From: Flagellimonas pelagia
Lineage (GTDB): Bacteria > Bacteroidota > Bacteroidia > Flavobacteriales > Flavobacteriaceae
Direction of reading: 5' to 3'
DNA length: 64,000 nucleotides
Assembly: GCF_003584135.1 (NCBI RefSeq)
Contig: NZ_QXFI01000008.1
Coordinates: 62,001-126,000 of the forward strand
The notes under the pieces are model-generated. The model worked only from the letters and a program-made list of their open reading frames with translations. It made no database searches and was not told where the DNA came from. The position numbers and the translations under genes were made by a program. Numbering within the stretch: the first letter of the stretch is position 1; the number at the start of each line of letters is the position of its first letter. Of the stretch, positions 25,173 through 33,265 are shown in pieces.

Positions 25173-26441
25173 TTATTTTTGAAGGATTCCTGCCCTCAAG
25201 ATTTGGCCAAACATGTACATATCCTCATAGGAACAATAAAAAGGTGCTGGGGCCAAACGGATCACATTGGGTTCGCGCCAATCGGTAATCACTCCCTGTT
25301 TCATCAAATAATCGAACAATGACCTCCCCTCGCCGTGTAACAATACAGACAATTGGCAACCCCTATCCCCTGGGGTGATGATCTCAAAAGTGCTCTCCAC
25401 TTGGGCATCGATATCATGAAGGATAAATTCCAGATAGGCCACAATTGTTTTCTGTTTTTTGATCAGGGCATCCATTCCCACCTCATCGAACAGTTCCAAC
25501 GAGGCCAAGTAAGGTGCCAACGAAAGTATGGGCGGATTGCTCAATTGCCAGGCATCTGCCGTTTCCGTGGGGTCGAATTCAGGTTTCATCAAAAAACGGG
25601 TCTCCTTTTTGGTGCCCCACCAACCTTCAAAACGAGGGATGTCCGACTTGCCCAAATGCTTTTCGTGCACAAAAATCCCGGATGCATTCCCTGGACCGCT
25701 GTTCATGTATTTGTAGCTGCACCAAGCCGCAAAATCGACGTCCCAATCATGAAGGGACAATTCCACATTGCCCACGGCATGGGCCAAATCCCATCCCACA
25801 AAAGCTCCAACCCCTTTGCCGGCTTTTGTAATGGTTTCCATATCCAAAACCTGTCCATTGTAATAATTAACACCGCCCATCAACACCAAGGCGAGCTCAT
25901 CACCTACCTCGTTTATTTTTTGGATGATGTCCTCTGTGCGCCAAGCATGTTCCCTGTTCCTCTTTTTTACTTCAACAATGGCGTCCTTCGGGTCAAAACC
26001 ATGAAACCGAACCTGACTCTGCAACATATACTGGTCGGAGGGAAATGCCTTTTCCTCGCAAATAATCTTGTATCTTTTTGCTGTGGGCCGGTAAAAGGAA
26101 ACCATCAACAAATGAAGGTTTACCGTCAAGGTATTCATCACAGAGATTTCCTTAGGCTTTGCGCCTACCACCTTGCCAAGTCCGGCAGCCAAACGCTCAT
26201 GATAGTCCCACCAAGGTTTATCGGCATAAAAATGACCTTCTACGGCCAAATCCCTCCAATCTTTCATCACCTCATCCACAAACCGTTGGGTACGCTTGGG
26301 CTGCAATCCGAGGGAATTACCCGTAAAATAGATAACATCCTTTCCGTTTATCTGTGGATAATGAAACTCATCCCGGTATTGGGCAAGGGCATCGGCAGCA
26401 TCCAGTTGTTGTGCAAATTCAAGCGTATTTTGAAAGGTCAT
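25173..26441 (-). CDS. kynU: Kynureninase
   Basis: A PLP enzyme that splits kynurenine or 3-hydroxykynurenine to (hydroxy)anthranilate and alanine. At 422 residues it has family length. Visible blocks are YFTGNSLGLQPKRT near residue 40, VGWDLAHAVGN around the middle, and the PLP lysine in WCSYKYMNSGPGNASG. VIRLAPAPFY closes the small domain. Together with kmo in the same window it gives two consecutive steps of tryptophan degradation; tryptophan dioxygenase and 3-hydroxyanthranilate dioxygenase are not here. Confidence 0.96.
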   Translation of the reverse strand: MTFQNTLEFAQQLDAADALAQYRDEFHYPQINGKDVIYFTGNSLGLQPKRTQRFVDEVMKDWRDLAVEGHFYADKPWWDYHERLAAGLGKVVGAKPKEISVMNTLTVNLHLLMVSFYRPTAKRYKIICEEKAFPSDQYMLQSQVRFHGFDPKDAIVEVKKRNREHAWRTEDIIQKINEVGDELALVLMGGVNYYNGQVLDMETITKAGKGVGAFVGWDLAHAVGNVELSLHDWDVDFAAWCSYKYMNSGPGNASGIFVHEKHLGKSDIPRFEGWWGTKKETRFLMKPEFDPTETADAWQLSNPPILSLAPYLASLELFDEVGMDALIKKQKTIVAYLEFILHDIDAQVESTFEIITPGDRGCQLSVLLHGEGRSLFDYLMKQGVITDWREPNVIRLAPAPFYCSYEDMYMFGQILRAGILQK

Positions 26442-26457
26442 ATGCTAAGGTTTGCCC

Positions 26458-26465
26458 CAAAAATA
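26458..26465 (-). promoter_or_regulatory. Candidate -7 box of kynU
   Basis: TATTTTTG on the minus strand, 16 bases upstream of the ATG. The nearest TTG (26493-26491) is 25 bases away, a little far. Confidence 0.45.
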
Positions 26466-26481
26466 CAATTTGTGATGGTAT

Positions 26482-26949
26482 TTATTGTTCCAACCGCATT
26501 TCGATGATGTGCTTTTTAAAACCCACTTTTTCATACGCTTTGATGGCGCCCACATTGTCATTGTATACCGTCAACCGTATTTCCTTGAAACCTTGCTCTT
26601 GTGACCATTTTTTAAGGGTTTCCACAATCAGTGCGTTGATTCCACGTCCCCGATAATCTTCATCCGTGTACATAAACCCTAAATAGGCATAAAACTCGTG
26701 TTCCAAGTAATGCCTTGCCTGTTTGGGAATGGCATAGCCAGAGGATACGATCTTACCATCCGCCACCGCTACAATCACACAGGATTTGGGGTCCTGCACC
26801 ATTTTTTCTAGGTCATAATAATTCACTTTGCCCTCTCTAATGGTCACATCGAAGGGTCGTTCGGCCTTTACGATGCCCTGCTCAAAGTCTAATAGAACGG
26901 GAAGGTCTTCCAAGGTGGCGCGGCGTATGCATATTTCGGTCGATGACAT
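26482..26949 (-). CDS. GNAT family N-acetyltransferase
   Basis: A 155-residue acetyl-CoA-dependent transferase if started at the ATG of 26949 (MSSTEICIRRATLEDLPVL). The acetyl-CoA site is in YTDEDYRGRGINALIVETL, and the C-terminal NVGAIKAYEKVGFKKH is the usual GNAT ending. An in-frame ATG at 27015 would add 22 residues but would overlap the start of the divergent methyltransferase, so the shorter form is preferred. The acceptor substrate cannot be predicted. Confidence 0.88.
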   Translation of the reverse strand: MSSTEICIRRATLEDLPVLLDFEQGIVKAERPFDVTIREGKVNYYDLEKMVQDPKSCVIVAVADGKIVSSGYAIPKQARHYLEHEFYAYLGFMYTDEDYRGRGINALIVETLKKWSQEQGFKEIRLTVYNDNVGAIKAYEKVGFKKHIIEMRLEQ

Positions 26950-26992
26950 CTTTAGCTTGCTTGATTTGATATTCCAATGTAGTTCTTTTCTA

Positions 26993-27000
26993 TATTTTTG
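26993..27000 (+). promoter_or_regulatory. Candidate -7 box of the O-methyltransferase gene
   Basis: TATTTTTG only 14 bases before the ATG at 27014. A TTTG at 26965-26968 is 24 bases upstream. Confidence 0.5.
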
Positions 27001-27013
27001 CGAAAACTTGTAC

Positions 27014-27655
27014 ATGCATTTCCTATCACCACTATTGGAAAATTATATTGCCAACCACTCGGAACCCGAACCACAGTTGCTGACGGAACTGACCCGGGAA
27101 ACCCATTTGAAGGTGGTACAACCCCGTATGATCACGGGTCATTTTCAAGGAAGGGTGTTAAGCATGCTCTCCAAGATTATCAACCCAGCATACATTTTGG
27201 AAATAGGAACGTACACAGGTTATTCCGCCCTTTGTTTGGCGGAAGGTCTTCAGAAAAATGGCGAACTACACACCATTGAAGTGAACGAGGAACTGCACCA
27301 ATTGCAACGCACCTATTTTGACAAGAGCGGTTTTGGCTCCCAAATCTTCCAACATATGGGTGATGCGTTGTATATCATCCCCACTTTGGAGAAGATTTTC
27401 GACCTGGTTTTTATCGATGCACAGAAAGTGAACTACGATGCCTATTTTGAAGCTGTGATCACCAAGACGAAACCCGGAAGTATCATTTTGTCCGACAATG
27501 TGCTATGGTCCGGAAAAGTGGTGGAACCGCTGCAAAAAGGTGATAAGGCCACCGAAGCTTTACTCGCCTACAACGAAAAATTGAAAAACGACCCCAGGGT
27601 CGAAACCGTTCTTTTGCCCATTAGGGACGGGCTGACCTTAAGCCGGGTGTTATAA
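27014..27655 (+). CDS. SAM-dependent O-methyltransferase (COMT-like)
   Basis: A 213-residue class I methyltransferase of the caffeoyl-CoA/catechol O-methyltransferase type. VVQPRMITGHFQGRVLSML precedes the SAM motif ILEIGTYTGYSALCLAEGL; DLVFIDAQKVNYDAYFE is the metal-binding aspartate block, and ILSDNVLWSGKVVEP follows. The ATG at 27014 is chosen because the open frame upstream lies antisense to the GNAT gene and carries no family sequence. The gene ends inside the convergent PAP2 gene (35-base overlap). The natural acceptor is unknown. Confidence 0.92.
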   Translation: MHFLSPLLENYIANHSEPEPQLLTELTRETHLKVVQPRMITGHFQGRVLSMLSKIINPAYILEIGTYTGYSALCLAEGLQKNGELHTIEVNEELHQLQRTYFDKSGFGSQIFQHMGDALYIIPTLEKIFDLVFIDAQKVNYDAYFEAVITKTKPGSIILSDNVLWSGKVVEPLQKGDKATEALLAYNEKLKNDPRVETVLLPIRDGLTLSRVL

Positions 27656-28193
27656 AACGGTTATACAACCAGTAGAATAACATTCCGGATAAAATCCCGA
27701 CTATGGCCCCTACTATAATATCGATGGGGAAATGTACCCCCACGTAAATGCGGCTCATGCAGAACAAAAGTGGCCAAAGAAAAAACAGAAATGCCCATTT
27801 CACCTGCTTCCTTAAAAATAGGAACACCAGGGTGGTTATGGAAAACGAACTGGAAGCATGGCCAGAAAAGAAACTGTAATCGGTGGGGCTTTTTAAGATT
27901 CGGATGATCGTATTGATTTCTTCCGTGTTGTTGGGACGTAGGCGTGCCACGGAAATCTTGGTCCAATGGGTAATGGCAGTAATAAAAATCACCAATCCCA
28001 TAATCGTAAAAAACTTATAGAGGGCTTCGTTTCTGTCAAACTTTTGGAACAGCAGGAAGAGAAACAGTAAAAAGAGGGGAATCCAAGTGGTAATATCGGT
28101 CACGATGGACCAAAATCCATCATACCGTTCTATGCCCAAACTGTTGAGATACACAAATGTATCCCTGTCCCATTGGAGCAGATCCTCCCACAT
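27621..28193 (-). CDS. PAP2 family lipid phosphatase
   Basis: A 190-residue integral membrane phosphatase. The three catalytic blocks are present: KISVARLRPN, YSFFSGHASSSFS with the phosphate-site Ser-Gly-His, and SRIYVGVHFPIDI with the nucleophilic histidine. Members act on phosphatidate, undecaprenyl pyrophosphate or phosphatidylglycerol phosphate; sequence alone does not decide. It lies 3 bases downstream of the TatA-like gene, probably one transcript. Confidence 0.9.
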   Translation of the reverse strand: MWEDLLQWDRDTFVYLNSLGIERYDGFWSIVTDITTWIPLFLLFLFLLFQKFDRNEALYKFFTIMGLVIFITAITHWTKISVARLRPNNTEEINTIIRILKSPTDYSFFSGHASSSFSITTLVFLFLRKQVKWAFLFFLWPLLFCMSRIYVGVHFPIDIIVGAIVGILSGMLFYWLYNRFITPGLRSARP

Positions 28194-28196
28194 GTA

Positions 28197-28466
28197 TTAC
28201 TTAATGTCCCTTTTGATGGAGCCGGTAACCTCGTCCACATTTTTCTTTACCTCATTGAGTTCCTTGCGGATCTCTTTGGTAAAGTCCGTGTCGATATCCG
28301 CGCTTTTTTGGATCTCGCGCTTAATATCATCCGTGGCGTCCTTCAACTGGCGCATACCCTTGCCAAGGCCTTTGGCTATTCCAGGTATCTTGTCCGCCCC
28401 AAACACCATCACCACAATAAATAGGATGAAAAATATCTCCGCTCCGCTAATGAATAGAAAATGCAT
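28197..28466 (-). CDS. tatA: Twin-arginine translocase TatA/TatB-like subunit
   Basis: An 89-residue protein with the TatA plan: a short N-terminal membrane helix (FISGAEIFFILFIVVMVFG), the FG hinge, an amphipathic helix (ADKIPGIAKGLGKGMRQLKDA) and a charged coiled tail. It would form part of the Sec-independent channel for folded proteins. The ATG at 28466 sits only a few bases behind a -7 box, so the message may be leaderless. The M15 peptidase at 36660 carries a twin-arginine-like signal and could be a client. Confidence 0.88.
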   Translation of the reverse strand: MHFLFISGAEIFFILFIVVMVFGADKIPGIAKGLGKGMRQLKDATDDIKREIQKSADIDTDFTKEIRKELNEVKKNVDEVTGSIKRDIK

Positions 28467-28470
28467 ACAA

Positions 28471-28478
28471 CAAATATA
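28471..28478 (-). promoter_or_regulatory. Candidate -7 box of tatA, near-leaderless
   Basis: TATATTTG on the minus strand, just 4 bases before the ATG. Transcription would start at or next to the start codon. A TTTG-like -33 box at 28497-28494 is only 15 bases away. Confidence 0.45.
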
Positions 28479-28505
28479 ATCAGAACTTATCAGCAAAATA
28501 AAAAA

Positions 28506-28527
28506 AGCCCCGTGAAATCACGAGGCT
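28506..28527 (-). terminator. Terminator of the M1 peptidase gene
   Basis: Stem GCCCCGTG with CACGAGGC (one mismatch) and a T-rich run on the minus side, about 20 bases past the stop. Confidence 0.75.
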
Positions 28528-28547
28528 CTTTAACAGTCTTTTTTTGA

Positions 28548-30863
28548 TTATTTTCCTTTGATGTTCTCCTTGAACTTATCAAAGTCTGATTTTTCCTCTT
28601 TTTTAGGCCAAGAGTTGTTGGTAGTATCCACATCAGCAGTCTCCAATTTTGGATCTACCACAATCCCTACCAATTCTTTTTGGGAGGAAATCACCCTTTT
28701 CACCTCTTCATCGTTCTTTCTCCAAATCTCAGGTGGATAGGTCACATTTTCCTTGGTCCCATCGGCATAGGTATACTCTACGATCAATGGCATGGGGATG
28801 CCTCCTGGTTTGTCAAAAGTGATCTCATAGAAATATTTTGGCTCTTTCACCTGAGACCTTTCGGCCTCGGTCATGTTGTCCATCATAAACTCCTTAAGGT
28901 TTTGGGAAGTCTCCGTTGGGGATTTTCCTTTCAACTCGGGCATAAAATCCTCGCTGTCCTCTTCGGCCAAATATACCAATGGGGGAAGATCGGCCTCGGT
29001 AAGGTTCCTATCGGCCATATATTTTTCCATTTCCTTGGTAGGCTTGCTGGACACGTAGTATTTTTTTACACCCTTCACTCCTATATCCACATAATCGGTG
29101 GTGTAGAACCAAGATCTCCAGAACCAGTCCAAATCCACGGCAGAGGCATCTTCCATGGTACGGAAGAAATCCTCAGGTGTGGGGTGTTTGAACATCCAAC
29201 GCTGGGCGTAGGTCTTAAATGCATGGTCAAAAAGTTCCTTGCCCATAACGGTTTCCCTTAAAATGTTAAGGGCGGTTGCTGGCTTACCATAGGCATTTGG
29301 ACCCAACTGGTATACGTTTTCCGGGTTGGACATAATGGGAGAAATGTATTTTTGATCCCCACCCATGTAAGGAACAATGTCCGCTGGGTTACCCCTACGT
29401 GATGGGTATTTCTCGTTTGGTGCGATCACACTTGGGTTGTTTTTTCCAAAGTCCTGCTCCGCTAAATACTGCATAAAGGTATCAAGACCTTCATCCATCC
29501 ATCCCCATTGACGCTCATCCGAGTTTACGATCATCGGGAAGAAGTTGTGTCCCACCTCATGGATAATCACACTGATCATTCCAAATTTGGTCCTGTCGGA
29601 ATAGGTTCCATCTTCGTTTGGACGGCCGTAGTTCCAGCAGATCATAGGGTACTCCATACCTTGGTTCTTGGCATGTACCGAGATGGCCTTGTGGTATGGG
29701 TAATCAAAAGTATGTTCCGAATAGGTTTTCAAGGTCTGTACCACTGCCCTTGTGGACAACTCTTCCCAAAGTGGGTTTCCTTCCTTGGGGTACAACGATA
29801 CGGCCATAACATCTTTGCTACCGATCTTAACCGCCTGCATTTCCCAGATAAACTTACGGGAAGTGGCAAAAGCATAATCCCTTACGTTGGTGGCCTTGAA
29901 TTTCCAAGTCTTGGTATCCGTGGCAAATCCTTTCTCGGCAGCTTCAGCTTCTTGTTGGTTCACAATGATCACGGGCTTGTCGTAAGATTTCACGGCCTGC
30001 TTGTAACGCTTCATCATTTCTTTGGAGAACACTTCCTCCCTGTTCTGCAATACCCCTGTACCGTCCAAAATATGGTCGGCAGGAACGGTAATGCTCACAT
30101 CATAGTTTCCGAAAGGAAGGGCAAACTCGCCGCTTCCCCAGAATTGGTGGTTCTGCCATCCTTCCACATCGCTGTAAACGGCCATTCTTGGGAAGAATTG
30201 TGCAATCACATAGGCACGGTTGCCATCTTTTTCAAAATATTCGTATCCTGATCTTGCCCTGTTGATGGTATGGTCGGGAATATTATACCACCATTTAACG
30301 GAGAAAGACAATTTCTCACCACTTTTCAGCGGTTGTGGTATGTTTACTCGCATCATGGTCTGGTTGATCGTGTAGGACAATGGCTTTCCACTGGCATCCT
30401 TTACCGATTCAATATTAAAACCACCATCAAAAGGCTCGCTAATGAACGTTTCAGTAAAGGTTCCTGCGGTGTAGGCGATGTTCACCCCATTTCCGTCACG
30501 CAAAGGTGATTTGGAATCCTTGGCACGGACGTTCTGATCCAACTGTACCCAAAGAAACTCTAGGTCGTCCGGTGAATTATTGTGATAGGTGATGGTTTCC
30601 TCACCGTTGATCTTGGCATTTTTGTCATCCAACTGTACATTGATCACATAATCGGCCTGTTGTTGGTAGTAATCAGGTCCCGGGGCCCCGGAAGCGGAGC
30701 GATAGGTGTTGGGAGTTGCAAACTCCTCGTACAATTGTTTGAACCTGCTTTGGTTATAGTGTCCAGGTTCCCTTTCGGTTTTTACGTCGCCTTCTTCCTG
30801 TGCCATTACGACTGCTCCTATCAGGAACAACACAGAAGCAATGCAATACTTGACTTTGTTCAT
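28548..30863 (-). CDS. Secreted M1 family metallopeptidase
   Basis: A 771-residue exported zinc aminopeptidase-like protein with a signal peptide at residues 1-21. The zinc site is H435-E436-V-G-H439 with the third ligand E458 in WMDEGLD, the correct 18-residue spacing of gluzincins. An N-terminal beta-sandwich (about 60-270) precedes the peptidase domain, and the C-terminal 120 residues are acidic. The GxMEN motif typical of aminopeptidases is replaced by QGMEYPMICW, as in many Bacteroidetes members. It would digest peptides in the periplasm or outside. Monocistronic. Confidence 0.92.
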   Translation of the reverse strand: MNKVKYCIASVLFLIGAVVMAQEEGDVKTEREPGHYNQSRFKQLYEEFATPNTYRSASGAPGPDYYQQQADYVINVQLDDKNAKINGEETITYHNNSPDDLEFLWVQLDQNVRAKDSKSPLRDGNGVNIAYTAGTFTETFISEPFDGGFNIESVKDASGKPLSYTINQTMMRVNIPQPLKSGEKLSFSVKWWYNIPDHTINRARSGYEYFEKDGNRAYVIAQFFPRMAVYSDVEGWQNHQFWGSGEFALPFGNYDVSITVPADHILDGTGVLQNREEVFSKEMMKRYKQAVKSYDKPVIIVNQQEAEAAEKGFATDTKTWKFKATNVRDYAFATSRKFIWEMQAVKIGSKDVMAVSLYPKEGNPLWEELSTRAVVQTLKTYSEHTFDYPYHKAISVHAKNQGMEYPMICWNYGRPNEDGTYSDRTKFGMISVIIHEVGHNFFPMIVNSDERQWGWMDEGLDTFMQYLAEQDFGKNNPSVIAPNEKYPSRRGNPADIVPYMGGDQKYISPIMSNPENVYQLGPNAYGKPATALNILRETVMGKELFDHAFKTYAQRWMFKHPTPEDFFRTMEDASAVDLDWFWRSWFYTTDYVDIGVKGVKKYYVSSKPTKEMEKYMADRNLTEADLPPLVYLAEEDSEDFMPELKGKSPTETSQNLKEFMMDNMTEAERSQVKEPKYFYEITFDKPGGIPMPLIVEYTYADGTKENVTYPPEIWRKNDEEVKRVISSQKELVGIVVDPKLETADVDTTNNSWPKKEEKSDFDKFKENIKGK

Positions 30864-30923
30864 TTTCTATTTGATTTTATAACGGTGAAAAATAACGCAT
30901 TTTAACCAATTGTTAACAATGTG

Positions 30924-31442
30924 TCATAAGTTTAACATTCCTTTATTATTCCCTTTGATGAGCACAAAACTCTTCTTATGTCCGGCCCATTTTACGTGCA
31001 CCACGTTCTGTTGTTCATCGAACAGGTCGGTCAAGATCTCGTTCTGCACCGAAACGGATTTTACATCGGACAGGTTTATATTGGGGATTTCCAGGTAACA
31101 AATGGCCACATCGGTATCGTACCGCTTGCCCAAAAAGTTATATTTTACGGGCTTTCCGTTGATTTCGACCATAAACTTGGCCCTGAAATATTTTTCCAGA
31201 TATTCATCCGCCAGTTTGGACTCATCGGGGGTTGCCAACTGGGATTTGATACCATAGCGTTCCTCCATCAAATCGTCCAGGTCATCGATAAAGATCCTAC
31301 TCGTGATCTGGAAGGCCTTATCTTCTTCAGAATAGACCATATTGGTAACGCTGACATAAAATTTGTGAACGGAGGTGAAGGACAGAAAAAGAACCATTGC
31401 CAACGGCAACAGCATATGTTTAGCTTTTTTCATTCTCATCAT
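30924..31442 (-). CDS. DUF6702-type secreted protein
   Basis: A 172-residue exported protein. After a signal sequence (LLPLAMVLFLSFTSV) comes HKFYVSVTNMVYSEEDKAFQI and a conserved RIFIDDLDDLMEERYG. I match it to the DUF6702 family of Bacteroidetes, with moderate certainty. The function is unknown; such genes often sit near M1 peptidases, as here, 60 bases away. The start could be 31442, 31439 or 31433; the TTG further upstream is unlikely. Confidence 0.72.
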   Translation of the reverse strand: MMRMKKAKHMLLPLAMVLFLSFTSVHKFYVSVTNMVYSEEDKAFQITSRIFIDDLDDLMEERYGIKSQLATPDESKLADEYLEKYFRAKFMVEINGKPVKYNFLGKRYDTDVAICYLEIPNINLSDVKSVSVQNEILTDLFDEQQNVVHVKWAGHKKSFVLIKGNNKGMLNL

Positions 31443-31517
31443 ATTGCTTTTTGACTCCTTTGGAAGGGACAATGTTACAGTTTTACCTGTTTTTCTGCAA
31501 TTTGCTTGCCAAAAACA

Positions 31518-32312
31518 TCAATCCAAATGGTTGTTTTTTCGATATGCCCGGCTCTTCTCCAGCATAAAATCCCAAATCTTCAACTTGTCATGGGTATCCA
31601 CCGTAGTCTGAAAGGCTTCGTCCACTTCGCAGAAGTACATGAAATCGTCAATTTTTTCCATCGGTATCTTTAAAGTGGCCACAAAAAGGGAATCCACATA
31701 AAAATCCTGGACCCTTTGTGTCCTGGCATAAGCCTTGTCTACCTTGACCCGGTTTTTCAACATTTTGGTCCGGCCGGTGATGGCATTGATAAGGGGATCC
31801 AACGGCGGGCTCAAGATCATGCCCATATTAAATTTCCCCATGGTAGCCTGATCCAGCATGCGCTCACTTTGGGTAGGAATCCTTTGGTGGGCATTGGGCA
31901 AATTCAAGGCCTCGGCACTTACATCTTTTTGTAGGCTCAGCTTGCCAAGGTCTTGGTTCAGATCCCCGGAAAGGTTGTAGGGCCTTACCACCACTTCCTT
32001 AAGTTGGTTCACGAACTCCACCATGGGCACTTCAATATAGTTGGCATGGTAGAGGACCTCGGTCACCGGCAACATTTTTTTTACAAATTGGACCGCAGAG
32101 AACACCAAAGTGTCGTTCACCTGTACATCGATGGCAAACTTTCCTTCAAAATCGGTGATTACGGCCTCATCGGAGGTGATGTTCTGGACCACTACGCCCA
32201 CAACGTCCTCATCGTCACTGGTAACCCTCCCGGTAAGCACTTTGCTTTCCCCATCCTGGGCACTGGCATATAGTACCAAAAAGAAAGCTGGCCATGCTAA
32301 AAAACTTCTCAT
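31518..32312 (-). CDS. CarboxypepD_reg-like secreted protein (second of a tandem pair)
   Basis: A 264-residue exported protein. A signal peptide is followed by a transthyretin-like beta-sandwich of the carboxypeptidase regulatory type: LTGRVTSDDEDVVGVVVQN, then ITDFEGKFAIDVQVNDTLVFSAV. The remaining 150 residues are unique. Its start overlaps the stop of the upstream gene by 4 bases (ATGA), and the two proteins share the same plan (domain, then KEVVV/DEVVV block, then a C-terminal helical part ending near KSRAY/SKAYL), so they are a duplicated pair. Not a TonB receptor: no barrel follows. Confidence 0.82.
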   Translation of the reverse strand: MRSFLAWPAFFLVLYASAQDGESKVLTGRVTSDDEDVVGVVVQNITSDEAVITDFEGKFAIDVQVNDTLVFSAVQFVKKMLPVTEVLYHANYIEVPMVEFVNQLKEVVVRPYNLSGDLNQDLGKLSLQKDVSAEALNLPNAHQRIPTQSERMLDQATMGKFNMGMILSPPLDPLINAITGRTKMLKNRVKVDKAYARTQRVQDFYVDSLFVATLKIPMEKIDDFMYFCEVDEAFQTTVDTHDKLKIWDFMLEKSRAYRKNNHLD

Positions 32313-33049
32313 TCCTCCAAGGTTGCCAAATACGCTTTGCTTTGGGTCACCAGAAAATCGATCAATTGAAATTCGTTTTCCTTTTTGAGCAGGGTCTGCG
32401 AAGGTATCTTGTCATCGCAATACAACAGAAAGGCATCTATCTTGTCTTGCGGCAATTTAAGATCGGTCACAAAAAACTCATCATCATACACATGGCGTAG
32501 CACTTCGCTGACTTTAAGGGGTTCCCTTTCTTCGCCCCCTTCCGCTTGTCGGGATTTGAAGAGCGCCTTAAAAATGTTCACAAAATTGAGTCCATCCTGC
32601 ATACCTCTCACAGTTCTGGATTCGGCCACGTTCACTACCTCGGTGTTCCGGTCGATCTCGTAGTTGAATTCCTTGAAATCCTCGTTCTTTACTTCGAGGA
32701 ACTTGGCCTGGTTCTCGGGGGTCACCACTACTTCGTCCAGTTCCCTTATCTTCTCGTTCACCTCTACCACCAAACGGTTGTTCTGTAGGATCTCTGGGGT
32801 AATGGTCACTACTTCCAATTGGTAGTTCACCGCCGTGAACACGATCTTGTCGCCCGCCTTCACCTCAATGGCAAATTCACCATCATCATTGGTTATGGTG
32901 GCCTCCCCGGAGGTGGAATTGATCACGTTCTCATTGGGCACGTTGGAGCTTCGGTACAACACCTTACCCCTAAGCAGTTGCCGGCTATCCTGTGCCAAGG
33001 ACCAACCCGAAACCAACAACGAGAACAAAATCAAAACTATATTTTTCAT
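32309..33049 (-). CDS. CarboxypepD_reg-like secreted protein (first of a tandem pair)
   Basis: A 246-residue exported protein with a signal peptide (residues 1-19) and the same domain as its downstream neighbour: LLRGKVLYRSSNVPNENVIN, ITNDDGEFAIEVKAGDKIVFTAV. The C-terminal part is helical and charged, with KLPQDKIDAFLLYCDD matching KIPMEKIDDFMYFCEV of the neighbour, which shows common descent. The family occurs in many Bacteroidetes with no assigned role. The gene diverges from the surface-protein operon, 216 bases away. Confidence 0.82.
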   Translation of the reverse strand: MKNIVLILFSLLVSGWSLAQDSRQLLRGKVLYRSSNVPNENVINSTSGEATITNDDGEFAIEVKAGDKIVFTAVNYQLEVVTITPEILQNNRLVVEVNEKIRELDEVVVTPENQAKFLEVKNEDFKEFNYEIDRNTEVVNVAESRTVRGMQDGLNFVNIFKALFKSRQAEGGEEREPLKVSEVLRHVYDDEFFVTDLKLPQDKIDAFLLYCDDKIPSQTLLKKENEFQLIDFLVTQSKAYLATLEE

Positions 33050-33138
33050 AAGAAAGCGTTTAGCACACGTTAAAGAAAACCCTTGGTGCCCATATATAAA
33101 AGTGAAGGGGTTCTAAACTTTTGTTAATTCTGTGTCTA

Positions 33139-33146
33139 CAAATATA
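33139..33146 (-). promoter_or_regulatory. Candidate -7 box of the CarboxypepD_reg pair
   Basis: TATATTTG on the minus strand, about 90 bases upstream of the first gene. No -33 box at the right distance. Confidence 0.4.
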
Positions 33147-33221
33147 CCCAAAGGGTTTTTCCCGTTCACCCCTGAATTTCGTGTTTTGACGGAAATTCAT
33201 ATAAATATGGAACCATAACCT

Positions 33222-33229
33222 TAGATTTG
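33222..33229 (+). promoter_or_regulatory. -7 box of the surface-protein operon
   Basis: TAGATTTG, an exact match. It covers the in-frame TTG at 33227, so translation should start at the GTG of 33266, about 30 bases past the expected transcription start. Confidence 0.5.
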
Positions 33230-33265
33230 TTGTTTCCATTTGGAAATCCTCAAATAACAAACACT

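Noticed and set aside
32309-33049. TonB-dependent receptor (SusC-like) start
   Set aside because: The regulatory-type domain is present, but the chain ends at 246 residues with no plug or barrel.
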